DNA of 64,000 nucleotides from Blasia pusilla. Lineage: Eukaryota; Marchantiophyta; Marchantiopsida; Blasiales. Made by a program: the position numbers and the translations under genes. Numbering within the stretch: the stretch's first letter is position 1; every line of letters begins with the position of its first letter. Of this stretch, positions 23,803 through 33,919 are shown piece after piece. A model generated the notes under the pieces. That model was not told where the DNA came from and did not search any database. It saw nothing but the letters and a program-made list of their open reading frames with translations. The DNA lies in the NCBI GenBank assembly GCA_050084515.1, contig CM114272.1:1984001-2048000 (forward strand), read 5' to 3'.

Positions 23803-23844
23803 TACAAAGTCCCTCCGAAAGCGTGGCTTTGGAGGGACTTTGTA
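23803..23844. repeat. Strong hairpin, 18-bp stem with one bulge
   Basis: TACAAAGTCCCTCC at 23803-23816 pairs with GGAGGGACTTTGTA at 23831-23844, and the stem continues with AAAG/CTTT after a one-base bulge, leaving a five-base loop. It lies about 300 bp upstream of the non-LTR retrotransposon frame. Confidence 0.85.
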
Positions 23845-24135
23845 TGCGATCTCAAGGGTCGACGTACAAGACGATCTCACGAGGATTGGTGACCCTCAAG
23901 TAGCTTATGGAATCCTCTCGTTATGTTTTGCCCGTAGACTGGTTATTTGTGTAGAACCGTGTGGGTGACTAGCCATATTTCTTCCTTGTATAGATCCTTT
24001 GATAGAAAGATTATGTAGGCGTTTGGGGATCTTCTAGGACCCGGCTCATTAGAGTGCCCCGCGGGGGAGTTAGCTCGTAGACAGGCTTCTTGGCCGATTG
24101 CCTTTGGTGGAGTAGGGCTCATAGCGACTGAGTTA

Positions 24136-25248
24136 GTGGCGTCTTCAGCCTTTTTATGGAGTTGGGCCACCGTAGCACCACCCCTCCTTTGCTCCCAATT
24201 TTTGGTTAGGGATAGACCGCTACTTTTACAGTACGTTTCCCAGGTTGAGGATGGTCATTTCCCACTTCAGTCTTCACTCACAGCTTGTATAGACTCCCTT
24301 CTTGTTGAGGCTAGAGGAGTTCTTCCCACTTTCTCTTCCCTAGTTACCTCCGGTCAGTCTGGGCTCCAATCTTCTTTGATGGAAGCCCACTTTGATGCAT
24401 TTTTTAGAGCTACTATGTCGGACGGGAATATCCCCATGGAGGTTCGGGCACGTATTCGCTCTTGCTCTTGAAAGGGGGCAGGCTCATGGGTGGGGTCTCG
24501 TCCCCTCATCCCGACTTTCCGCATCGCACCACTTACCTACACTACAGCGATGAGGTTCCGACTGGGCCTGCCCCAACCAACGGTGGTTGGTTCGACACAT
24601 TGCGAGTGTCGTCGGAGTCTGGATCCACTTGGTGTGCATTTGGCACGGTGTCCAGTTGGGGGTGAGAGGTTAGCCACTCACGATGCACTGCGGGATATTA
24701 TGTTCTCTATTTCTCGGGAGAGTGGATTCCATGTACAAAGAGAGAGGCACTACTCCATGCGGGATTCCCTTATCCGTGCTGATCTCTACATGACGAGGGA
24801 GTCTGAGGTGGTGGTAGCGGATGTTGTAGTGACGGATCCTACGCGGGAGGCGGTGCGAGCCCAAGTGGTAGCACAAGGGAGATTGCTACAAGGAACGGCG
24901 GCGGAGGCAGCGGCGGTCAAGAAGACCCACATTTATAGTCGACTTCATGATGGACATCAATTTATCCCCCTAGCCATTGAGATGTACGGGGCGATGGGGG
25001 AGAGGTTTGACTTGTTCCTTACGGATTGCGCCCATCATCTCCAGTCGAGAAATGGGTTGTCCTTAGCCACTGCGATACTTTATTGTAGGCAACGGGTCTC
25101 CATAGTTTTGCAGCGCGCCCAGACAAATGGGCTTCTGCGGCGGGCTCATGCGGTTGGAGACGCCAATGCTAGAGGCCCACTTATTAGTAGTCATAGTTCT
25201 CTAGGTGTTGCTGATATTGTCTCTGCTGTTGGTGATTTTGGTCATTAG
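24136..25248 (+). pseudogene. Non-LTR retrotransposon polyprotein, C-terminal part with zinc knuckle and endonuclease-like motifs
   Basis: One frame is open from 24136 to 25248 except for a single TGA at 24469-24471, so about 370 residues survive. After the stop comes the block MRFRLGLPQP, then a Cys/His cluster (CECRR, LDPLG, HLARC), HDALRDIM, VQRERHY, then RADLYM and VVVADVVVTDPT. The order (LRLGLP, a C-x-C...H...C knuckle, RHxxLRD, R-x-D, an Asp-Val-Thr-Val-like strand) resembles the C-terminal region of non-LTR elements with a PD-(D/E)xK, restriction-like endonuclease; the nuclease assignment is inference from that spacing. The RT domain itself is not visible upstream, so the copy is 5'-truncated. 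Confidence 0.65.
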
Positions 25249-25249
25249 G

Positions 25250-27850
25250 GAGGAAGGCCCCCTTCTTATTCCTCGGGGCCGGTTCCAGCCTCTTGAGGTC
25301 TATTTTTTGGATCTCCATGCCCCCTCTTTTGTATCGTGATGGGTTTCCCATCCTTTTTCAAGGCCGGTTGTGGCCATATGATACTTAGGAGGAGCAGAGA
25401 AGAGAAGAGCCTCAGCACGAGATCCCAAGTCGTCCTCGGAGTTTGCGGCGCATGACCTGAGGGCCAGTAGGATATGGCCACATGGATTCCCGTCGGCCTC
25501 CCTCTCGGCGTCCTCCCACTCCTTGTGTCTTAAGTAGTTCTTGTTGAGAAGTTGGCGTGTGGTCTTTGTTCTTCTATAGCATATCGCCTCCTCCTCCACA
25601 CCACACCTTTAGGGCCGAGTAAATGGCGGGCATACGTTTAGGGGGGAATAAGGTGGCGAGGAGAAAAAGGGAGTGCACGTAAGAGTCGTAAATATAATCA
25701 ACTAATTAGGACCCGCAAGGGACCGTGCCATGCACAACTTCTCATTAATAACTTCACTCTCTTAAGATGATAAAAATATTTTTGAGGGAAATTTAGTGAC
25801 AAGTATTAAACAAAGGAGCGACTTCAGAAAATAACATCCTCCAATTAGTGCATAGATTAATTCAAACTAGTAAAATTCATGTTCATTTAAGTATATCTTC
25901 ATTCTCCTTAAGTTCTTTTTTTGGAGTTTTTTTTTCTGAAAATAAACTAGTGTTAGGCCCCCTCTGAGAGAAATAGAAAGTAGGGTGGAAAGAGGTTGTG
26001 AGTGATGAATTGTTAGTGGAATATTTGTTATAGGCTTTACGAAGAGGAAAAAAACCCGAGTTGTCTGTAAAAGTTATGAAGAAGACGGGAGTATAGGTTT
26101 AGTGAAGTCTCTTTTAGGAATTCCATAGTCATTTGGTGGAAGTGTTTGTCAATAAAACCTTTTGATTAGAATGCAATGATGGAATTAGGAGACAATGGTT
26201 TAATTCATAAATGGAAGAAAAATGTTCTGTTTTTTCACACGATGATTTCTCTAAACGAATGGATGATTGATAGTCAAACTACATAAACTCGGTAAGAGAC
26301 GGAGGAAAGAAATAAGGAATGCTATAAGGAGAAAGCTTTGCATATTAACAAGTGTAATGCACAAACATTAGTGTGGGACAACTGTGAGGGCAAGACAAAG
26401 TCACCTTAGGGACGTAAATATCGAAATCAATACATGTGACGAAGAAGAAATTAAAGATCAAGCCTATGATTAGTAATGTAAGTTATATAATGGGAATATT
26501 TATGGGAATATTCCAAATAAAGTGAATCTCTCTTTCTTGTCCTCATGATTCTTCATCCTAGATTAAGAAACTGAATTTTTATTCTAGTTAACTATAAACT
26601 CTTAAACTCACGATATATGGCCATATGGAGAATAGATTCTCTTGCGCTTGAAAAGAAATTATAACTCAATTAAAAATATTTGATGAATTCAAAATAAAAT
26701 TCCAGAAAATTGCTACAATGTTTTATGAGTAATAAAAGTGAAGAAATTTTAAGGACATACTTTTTAGGACATACACTTAAATTTTTTCCTCCCAAATCAA
26801 TTGTTATGGATTAAATGATAATTTAAATAAATATATAATTATATATTAATTGGAGGATGCAATTTTTTTCAGCAACTTATCGGTCGACGCGTTTCACTAG
26901 TCGTCTCTTAAAAATATTTGTTGGTCATGCTCATTGGAATTCATATTTCAAAAATTAGGATCACATTGAAACATGACATGGGATGGGGATTCTTTAAGGG
27001 TCCTTACTAATTATTGACTTAGTCCCATTGGATAGGCACAATTTTCATCATATTTTTAAATATTAAATTACAATTTGTATTCCTTACAAAACATTCTCCA
27101 AACGATTTTGTGGTGGTAGAGGTTTGGGTATATGAACTAACTGAAAATATTATGTGTGAGTCCTATTATCCACGTCACTAAAATAAATAAGAAAGGAAGA
27201 TTATTATAATATTCCTTCCATCACTTTTAGGGAACGTTTTTGTGGTGGTTATGGAGTAGAAATTTGAAATGAAAATACCAAACTCCAGTATTCTTATCCA
27301 CTTCATGAAATATAATAACAAATCGTACATTAAACTTTATGTACTTATTAGTATTACATTAAAATTTTTTTTTATTCTACTCTAAAAATAATATAGGAAA
27401 CACATCCGATGCGTTCCACGTAAGCCCTTAGTCTCCCTCGAGCCTAGTCCTCTCGACTGAAATGATCCCGTGCAAGACAGGTACTCCGGGCCCACCACGG
27501 GTTGCCACATCGAGTCATAGCCTCCAGCTCTGCGCCACCACACCATCTCACAGGCATGCATGAGGCATGCATCATCCATGGGGATGCATAGTCGCGTACA
27601 TGCACCCCATTACACGAAGAGGATGAGGGATGCCTTAGGCCGCATAGTGACCAACAGACCAGGTCGAAATAAACGGCGGTCAAAGGACTCTGCGCGGTTG
27701 GAAACCGCGGCATCCAACTCCGGAGTCTGGTGTAGGTTCGCCTGCTCTAGGGGCCACCACCACCCGACCCGATCCAACCTAACTAACCACGGTCAGTAGA
27801 GCGTAGAGGGTTTCCCTCCCTCTAAACCGGGGTCTCTGAAACCCGGCTTT
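25250..27850. other. Intergenic, with fragments of a Helitron/MITE-like family
   Basis: 25250-25690 is GC-moderate sequence following the non-LTR element and may be its 3' tail. 25697-25850 and 26843-27012 are inverted copies of one short repeat end; the 13-bp word CATCCTCCAATTA at 25835-25847 is the complement of 26847-26859. 27000-27380 is AT-rich. 27380-27850 is GC-rich and leads into the WD40-like gene region, with a 9-bp inverted repeat GTCTCTGAA...TTCAGAGAC near 27831-27870. Confidence 0.5.
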
Positions 27851-28309
27851 GAAACCCGGCTTCAGAGACGCCCTAGGGGTCACGGGTGGCGGGCAGTCCG
27901 GTCTTCGTTCCCTCCGAGGGGCAGCGCGAGCAAGGATAAATGGCAGCTCCGAGTCCGCAGCATCTCCTTTCTCCTGTCACTCGAGGCTACCAGTTGATGC
28001 AGTTCGATTGCATGTGTGCGTCGTAAGGAATGAATCCGAGGAAAGCATAGCGCCCGCCGGTAGCGCGCAAGCAGCAGAGTCGTGATCAGTCGGATCGATT
28101 TGGCGAGGAGGAAGAGACACGGAGAGGAGCTAGTTGCCGCTGGCGAGGAGCTGCCTGTGGTGAGTGTGGGATTCTGTCTGTTTTGGGTGGGGAGGGAGGG
28201 AGTGAGTGAGTGAGTGAGTGAGGAATTGGAGTGGGGAGGGGCAATAACTCGACGATTACAAGAAGCTGAGCGCCGGCGGAAGAGTTACTGGCGCTGGGGA
28301 AAGCGGAGC

Positions 28310-28346
<37 letters not shown>

Positions 28347-28353
28347 AGAGAGA
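28310..28353 (+). repeat. (GA)n tract in the leader of the WD40-like gene
   Basis: A nearly pure GA tract lies about 340 bp upstream of the start codon of the WD40-like gene and is followed by more purine-rich sequence (28495-28570). GA tracts of this kind are common in plant 5' leaders and core promoters. Similar tracts flank RPS17. Confidence 0.9.
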
Positions 28354-28688
28354 AGGTGCAGAAATTGAAAGGGCCTCGGAAGACCTCTGCCGTGAGCCGC
28401 CACAGAGGTGAGTGCTTCGATTCCGAGGTCGAGAAGCGAAGCGAGCCTCGCACCGCTCCGGAAGTGCGATTGGCGAGCAATTGCGGGCCGAAGAGAAGTG
28501 AAGAAGGGAAGAGAGAGGAGAAGAGAAGAGAAGTGAAGAAGGGAAGAGAGAAGAGAAGGGAAGAGAAGAGGTTAATCGAGTGTCAAAGCCTCGTTCGGAA
28601 TCTAGAGGATGAGTGGCTGCTGAGCCTGCGCTCAGCGGGAAGTTGCGCATTCTTGGAGGCGGGGGACGAGATCTCGTGAGGCGCTGCA

Positions 28689-30272
28689 ATGCCGGAGATG
28701 GCGCTGTCCCCGGAGGATGGGCTGGTGATGCCCAAGCCGGCAATCGGAGTAGGAACGCCTCTGGCAGGCGACTACACTTGGCCTGTGATTTTCAGCGCGA
28801 TGGCTGCCATTGTGATGCTTGTCCTCAGCGCTCTGAAGGGCGTCCGAGCCTTCAGCTTCGCGCTCACTTACACCAATTTGTGGTACATTTTCGGGAAGAC
28901 GGGACGCGTGAGAGTGAGAGTGCACTCGTTTACCTCCACCGTGGGCTCCAATTGCTTCGTCACAACCAGAGGAGAGTTCTCCGCCGAGCTCGTGAAAGAA
29001 GGGGAGAAGGAGTTGGATCTGAGCTTCGACGAAAGCTCCAGCTGCTGCGTCAAATCGCCTGCCACCCCCAAGGCCGGATGCGTCGTGGGTACGGAAATGG
29101 TGTTCATCTATGGCCACAAGGCGTCCGTGTTCACCACTGGCAGCCTCGCCGCCGCTCGCTATCCTCAGTGCGGATGCGGCCCCGAGATTGCGACGAAATC
29201 GGCGAGCGCTCGGGGTGTGGGCGAGCGGCAGAGCTCCATCAGGAAGCCGGCGATGGCAGCCACCAGGGAAGTGGAGGAATGGCGACTGGGCGTGCAGAGT
29301 TTGCCTGGAGCGGGAGCTGGAGATGGCAAGGACAGGGAGATGGTGGCGGTGCCCGAATGGGCGTTTCCTCTGCTGGAACCGCTAGAAATCGGTGGAGGCA
29401 TATCTCGTGCTGCTGCGAGAAGAGGTGCCCCGTCGTCGTCGTCGACCAAGGACGACTTCTTGTGGGATACTGTTCTGAACATGCGCCTGTCAGCTGCAAG
29501 AAACTGCTGCAGTCCTCCTTCTTCCGCCGGAAACACTTCCTTCCGCCCTTCGCTGGTGGTGAGAGGCGCCGCTCACACCGCGACATTGCGGAAGAATGTA
29601 GTGAGAATCTGGGAGAATCCCTCTCGGCGCGCCGTCACGGCGCTGGCTTCTTCGAGAGGCGATTGTTTGTCTAGCTTGGATGCAGATTGGGAGAGGGGAC
29701 TGGCGTCCCTCGGAAGCTCGACCGGTGTCCTGTCGCTGTGGGATCTTCAGAGGGCGCAATGCGTGAGCGAAATCGGAGCTCATGAGGGTCCGGTGAAGTC
29801 CCTGCAATTCAATTCCGCTGTCAAATCGGACCGCGAGAGCTGGCTCATGAGCGCCGGCCCTTCGGGTGATGAATTCGGAAGCTCCGTGTGTTTGTGGGAT
29901 TCTAGAGCGCTCGCCCATGAGGCTGTGAGCTCATCCCGAAGCTCGTCGCTCCATGATTTCAGGGCCAGAGGCTTGGAAGTAGTGACCATGGATCGGAGCT
30001 GTGGACTCGCAATGCACGATGTAAGAATGCTCAATTCGTCATCGTCGCTGTACACGCTATCCGCACTGGAGATCCGAGCTCTGCAGCCTGTGATTGCGCC
30101 CGCAGGCGACTCGCAATCCCTAGACGACCTCTGGTGGAATGCGGCCGTGTGCGTGAACGACGACGAGGATTTTTGGGAGGATGGTTGGGTGAACGTGGAG
30201 CGGGACGAGGCGACGACTCCCTCCGTGCTTTCGCGCTGCTTCAGAGCGCTCTCTTGTGCCATATCCGGATGA
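28689..30272 (+). CDS. WD40-repeat-like protein with N-terminal membrane segment
   Basis: An intronless frame of 527 codons, GC-rich against AT-rich surroundings. Residues 31-49 (WPVIFSAMAAIVMLVLSAL) form one hydrophobic segment, probably a membrane anchor. Residues about 60-165 are a hydrophilic, Cys-containing domain I do not recognise. From about 300 the sequence has beta-propeller character: LGSSTGVLSLWDLQRAQCVS then GAHEGPVKSLQFN (about 342-375) is a WD repeat ending in WD plus a GH-like dyad, and SSVCLWDSRALA (about 398-409) is a second. Only two or three repeats are clear, fewer than the seven of a full propeller, though diverged repeats may be hidden. The last ~45 residues are acidic (NDDEDFWEDGW). 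ATG at 28689 is the first; a second in-frame ATG lies three codons on. Function unknown; a scaffold role is the usual guess for WD40 proteins. Confidence 0.7.
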   Translation: MPEMALSPEDGLVMPKPAIGVGTPLAGDYTWPVIFSAMAAIVMLVLSALKGVRAFSFALTYTNLWYIFGKTGRVRVRVHSFTSTVGSNCFVTTRGEFSAELVKEGEKELDLSFDESSSCCVKSPATPKAGCVVGTEMVFIYGHKASVFTTGSLAAARYPQCGCGPEIATKSASARGVGERQSSIRKPAMAATREVEEWRLGVQSLPGAGAGDGKDREMVAVPEWAFPLLEPLEIGGGISRAAARRGAPSSSSTKDDFLWDTVLNMRLSAARNCCSPPSSAGNTSFRPSLVVRGAAHTATLRKNVVRIWENPSRRAVTALASSRGDCLSSLDADWERGLASLGSSTGVLSLWDLQRAQCVSEIGAHEGPVKSLQFNSAVKSDRESWLMSAGPSGDEFGSSVCLWDSRALAHEAVSSSRSSSLHDFRARGLEVVTMDRSCGLAMHDVRMLNSSSSLYTLSALEIRALQPVIAPAGDSQSLDDLWWNAAVCVNDDEDFWEDGWVNVERDEATTPSVLSRCFRALSCAISG

Positions 30273-30870
30273 CAGGACGTGAACATCACTACTCTCTCTG
30301 TTGTACCATAGAGCCCCGAAGTCCACCGAAACAAAAACACCAAAAACGATTTCTTCCTGCGCAACGGAAGATTTTAAGAAACTCCCCCGAGAGTTCGGCT
30401 ACCGATCGAGGAAAACGCGAAAACTGGAAGAGTAAGAATTAACTTGGGACTATCAGAACTGTCGAATAGTTTACTTCGCTTCATACTGCTGCTGTATATA
30501 CAATCCCCCACCCCTATCGGCAGAGCACGAGAGCAAGAGGCCCACTGGTTCCACCCGCGCCCTTCATCATCGCTGATGATGGAGCTTCCGGCGTCGACTC
30601 GGGCGTCAGGTCCGACTTGTAAATTGATTTGGGCAGTGCAGCGGGATATGTTTGTTGAGCACCAGCCAGCCAGCCAGCCACCACCACCGGGAACAGAGCC
30701 TGTGGCAGGAGTAGCAAAATTTTGTAATTAGCAGTCGGCTCTAGCAGATCTACGAAGATGTATCCCTCTTCCTGTTCTCCATGCCTTCGTTCGCTCTTGG
30801 CCTTGTAGCGCATGTCCATATGTTGATAAGATTTAACCTCATTTTAAACACTCTCTTTTGACTGAACTTC
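30273..30870. other. 3' flank of the WD40-like gene
   Basis: No gene is seen. The sequence is of mixed composition and holds a short AGCC repeat (about 30663-30678). It is likely 3' untranslated region and spacer. Confidence 0.4.
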
Positions 30871-30875
30871 TCTCT

Positions 30876-30943
30876 CTCACTCTCGGGCAGATTTTGGATT
30901 CTTTAAATCTCAAGGGGCGCGATTCTGATTCTCAGCGCTCTCT

Positions 30944-30976
<33 letters not shown>

Positions 30977-31310
30977 CCTGTGTGACAGTTATGGGACTTT
31001 AAATATCTTTAAGGGACTTGATTTGATTTCAGTTGAAGCGCTATTCTTGGACTTCGTCGCTCTTTCTCTCTCTGTGTGACAGATTTTGGATCCTTTAAAT
31101 GGTAGAAAGCTCGAGTTAATTTACTTCAAAGCATTCTCTTTGCACTAATGCTCGTCTCTCTGTAGCGCTCTCTCTCTCTCTCTCTCTCAATGCCAGACGG
31201 ACTTTGGATTCTTCAAAGCTTAAATCTCTCGCTTTCATTTTATTCGAAAGACTCTCGTTTGACTGGAGCTCCTCCCTCTCGGACCGAGTTTGGATTCATT
31301 AATGAAAGCT
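30876..31310. repeat. Degenerate ~80-120-bp tandem repeats with CT microsatellites
   Basis: The word AGATTTTGGATTCTTTAAAT and its variants recurs at about 30890, 31082, 31200 and 31283, with a weaker copy near 31000. Each copy is followed by a GCGCT or CGCT word and a CT-rich tract. Pure CT tracts lie at 30937-30977 and 31167-31188. No protein or RNA gene is evident. Confidence 0.75.
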
Positions 31311-31659
31311 GGAGTCGAGCGAAAAGTTCCTGGCCCGACGTTTCGCACGTCATCGGATTTCGGTCGTTCGACGTCAGCGCACTCGCCACATTCCCAAATT
31401 GGTTTCGGGCGAGGCGCTCGCGATGGCAAAACGACGCGATGGTGCGAGCGCTTTCCCGAGGATTCCGCGGCGGTCCTATCCTCGCTTTCTCCTCCCGCAT
31501 TAGTTCCGATGGTTCCGACTGAGGGGGCTTCCGATGGCGCAACGAGTGATGGTGACAGCGGTATGCGTGTGAGAATCACACGACATTCTTGCCCACCATA
31601 GATCTGTCTCCCTACCAACTAGGATTGCACACGCAATGCCAGAAGGGAAGTGAAGCGCA

Positions 31660-32120
31660 GTATCACACCCTGTAAAAACGCCTCAAGAATCCATAGGCAG
31701 AGCCAACTTCGCGCCTCTCCCATTTCACATAGCGATCTGCACCTGCCTCAAGAAAGTACAGAGCAACGGCGAATTCGCGCGCTCCCCATTGCACATGGCG
31801 AAATCTACGACACTCAATGGACCTACCTCAAGAATCACTGTGCGCAGGCGAATTCGCGCACCTCACTTTCCGCACAGCGAAATCTAGGCATTAAACTGAC
31901 CTTACTCAAGAATCCCTCGGCCGAGGCGAGTTCGCGCTTCGGCGCCTCTCCCTTTCCACATAGTGGAATCCATAGCACGATACGAGACCTGCCGACCTCA
32001 AGAATCCTTACGCAGAGGCGATTTCGCGCCTCTCCCTTCCCAAACTACGACACACTCTAAATACCTGCCTCGAGAATCCCCAGGACGCAGCGAATTCACG
32101 CCTCTCCCCTTCAACCGCGC
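31660..32120. repeat. Minisatellite, about six units of 64-87 bp
   Basis: CCTCAAGAATCC-type words start units near 31680, 31744, 31826, 31909, 31996 and 32069. Each unit goes on with a variant of GGCGAATTCGCGCCTCTCCC and then a TTCCACATAGCGAAATC-like word. The palindromic core GCGAATTCGC is intact in at least two units. A run of 13 G (32160-32172) lies shortly after. Confidence 0.85.
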
Positions 32121-32377
32121 GGGGAGATGCACTGACTGAGTGAGCAGAGGAGGAAAGGCGGGGGGGGGGGGGAGGGCTTGAGGAGTGAATGCGCACGCAG
32201 AGTCGGCAAGAGGGGCAATGTCAACAGATTCCTCAGTGACACAGACACGCAACGAAGCTCGAAATTGAGAATTGCGACCGCCTGCTAGCTTCTCAGTGGT
32301 GGGGTCGCTTGTCGCCGCTGATGAGGTTAGCCGACGGCGGTAGAGCCCATGTCCGCTCGCTCGCTCGCGAAATCGAA

Positions 32378-32500
32378 GCGGAAGCATTCGTCCTGATCGT
32401 AAGGAAGGGAAGGACAGATTTCTGTCACGCTCGAACACCGCAGCGGAAGCATTCGTCCTGATCGTAAGGAAGGGAAGAACAGACTTCTGTCACGCTGACG
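32378..32500. repeat. Tandem duplication of a ~65-bp unit
   Basis: GCGGAAGCATTCGTCCTGATCG is found at about 32378 and again at about 32443; both copies run on to GGAAGGGAAGRACAGAYTTCTGTCACGCT with only two or three differences. No gene is associated. Confidence 0.9.
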
Positions 32501-33343
32501 CAGCGTTTTGTTTGCTTGTCCAGTTCCAAGCATTTTGTTGCTTGTGTTGTTTGCGTGTCGAAGACGCAGCGATTTTTGATTCTTTGTTTGTCCTGCGCTA
32601 CCGCAATTTGGACGCGTCTGCAAATCGCTCTTCGCCACACTCCTCCGGGCACAATCCAGATAATGCTCCCTGTCCGAAAACCGCTGCGACGCGATGCTCG
32701 ATCCTGCTACTACAACACAAACCTTACCAGAACTGTCACCACCGCTCTCTCAAACAAATTCCCACTTCTTTCATCTCATCTCAAAGTGCAGTCGAAAGCT
32801 AATTTCGCCAAAGCGATGGCGGTTTCAAAAAGTGGAATTAAGTTCTCACGAATGCTGCAGCGCCTGCCTGCGAAGGGTAGCTGCGCGCGCGGTGAAGCGG
32901 ACTTGGCCAGAGAGTTTGCGCTTCCTTCTCAGCGCAGTGATGGCAAAATCTCTCTCTCCATGACCGCCATCGCTGTGGGCACGACGACCTGCTTCCGAAA
33001 CAGGAGGCCGCGAGGGCTGCGGGGCACTTCGTCCTCTCTGTGGTCCGTACTAAGGACCCGGTCGCTGTGCCCGAATAAGGACCCTCAAGAACCGGTAACC
33101 ATACAGACAGTAGACCCGAAACGTCCGGTTACCGGACGGGTAAGTCTAACTAAAGTAACTTTTTTCATGGGGTGATTTTGGAAGTGGATGGGGTTTATGG
33201 TAAAGGTTTTTTTTGCCCTTTCATGGTTTAGAAGGGGTTTGTTTGAGTCACATTTATGTAGAGAGTTCTTGCCATGTCATGTTTCACAAGGATTTTTTCG
33301 CGGGTTTTGTTTTTCGTGGGTGGGTTTCGTGTGTTCTCGAAGT

Positions 33344-33915
33344 TGTCACGACTCTTAGGATAGATCGGTGGGATCTAGCAGATCGTCTGCACGAGTAGTG
33401 GAGGACAGGCAGAGGAGGTCGAGGATGGCCTGTTGAGGCCTAGGGAAACCTGAGAGCAGGTTTCCCCTTCGTTTCGGCTCATTTGGAGTCATATTGAGAA
33501 ACTTACTATTTTAGGTAAGTACCATTTTGAGTATATGATCGCCTTTCCATTTTTGTTAAGTGGCCCTTGATCTCCCACATCAGGTCAAGAGCCAAGGAGG
33601 TGACTTGGGAGAATATGTTACCATGGAGAGAGCTTGACAGGTCATAATCTCTTTGTTGAACCTCTTGGCATGAGGCGGCGGAGCTATGGTCCGTTGCCTT
33701 GTGAGTGTAACCCAGGCCTCTTATTAGGAGAGTGGGTTTGGTTTGACATGAAAGAGAGTGCACACCTTTGAGATTGGATCTTACTTTATTGGAGATATTT
33801 TGATACTTCTCGCCTCTGTGTATGGATGCCATGAGTTAACATGGGATCGTGTGTGTTTGTGTGTGTGTTCGATGACAACGATATATGTTGTGTAGCGACC
33901 AGTATGCGCACGACA
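33344..33915 (+). mobile_element. Solo LTR with 4-bp target duplication
   Basis: A 572-bp LTR starts TGTCACG and ends GCACGACA, with flanking AAGT on both sides (33340-33343 and 33916-33919). It has no internal coding region, so it is the product of LTR-LTR recombination. It is the most complete member of the family also found at 880-1389, 1544-2058, 17334-17939 and, in part, at 10495-10622, which ties it to the gypsy element with the PHD finger. Confidence 0.88.
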
Positions 33916-33919
33916 AAGT

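Noticed and set aside
28285-29918. Several long frames on the minus strand and in other plus frames across the WD40-like gene
   Set aside because: They overlap the well-supported frame 28689-30272 and are by-products of its high GC content.
31190-31618. Overlapping frames of 100-127 codons on both strands
   Set aside because: Both strands look equally open, which is typical of GC-rich non-coding DNA; no family resemblance.
31660-32120. Tandem coding repeats (repeat protein)
   Set aside because: Unit lengths vary by amounts that are not multiples of three, so no repeat protein could be encoded.
32516-33175. 219-codon open frame on the plus strand
   Set aside because: It has no recognisable domain, its composition is uneven, it starts within a tandem duplication, and no conserved start context or splice evidence supports it. 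It could be a real orphan gene but I cannot support that.
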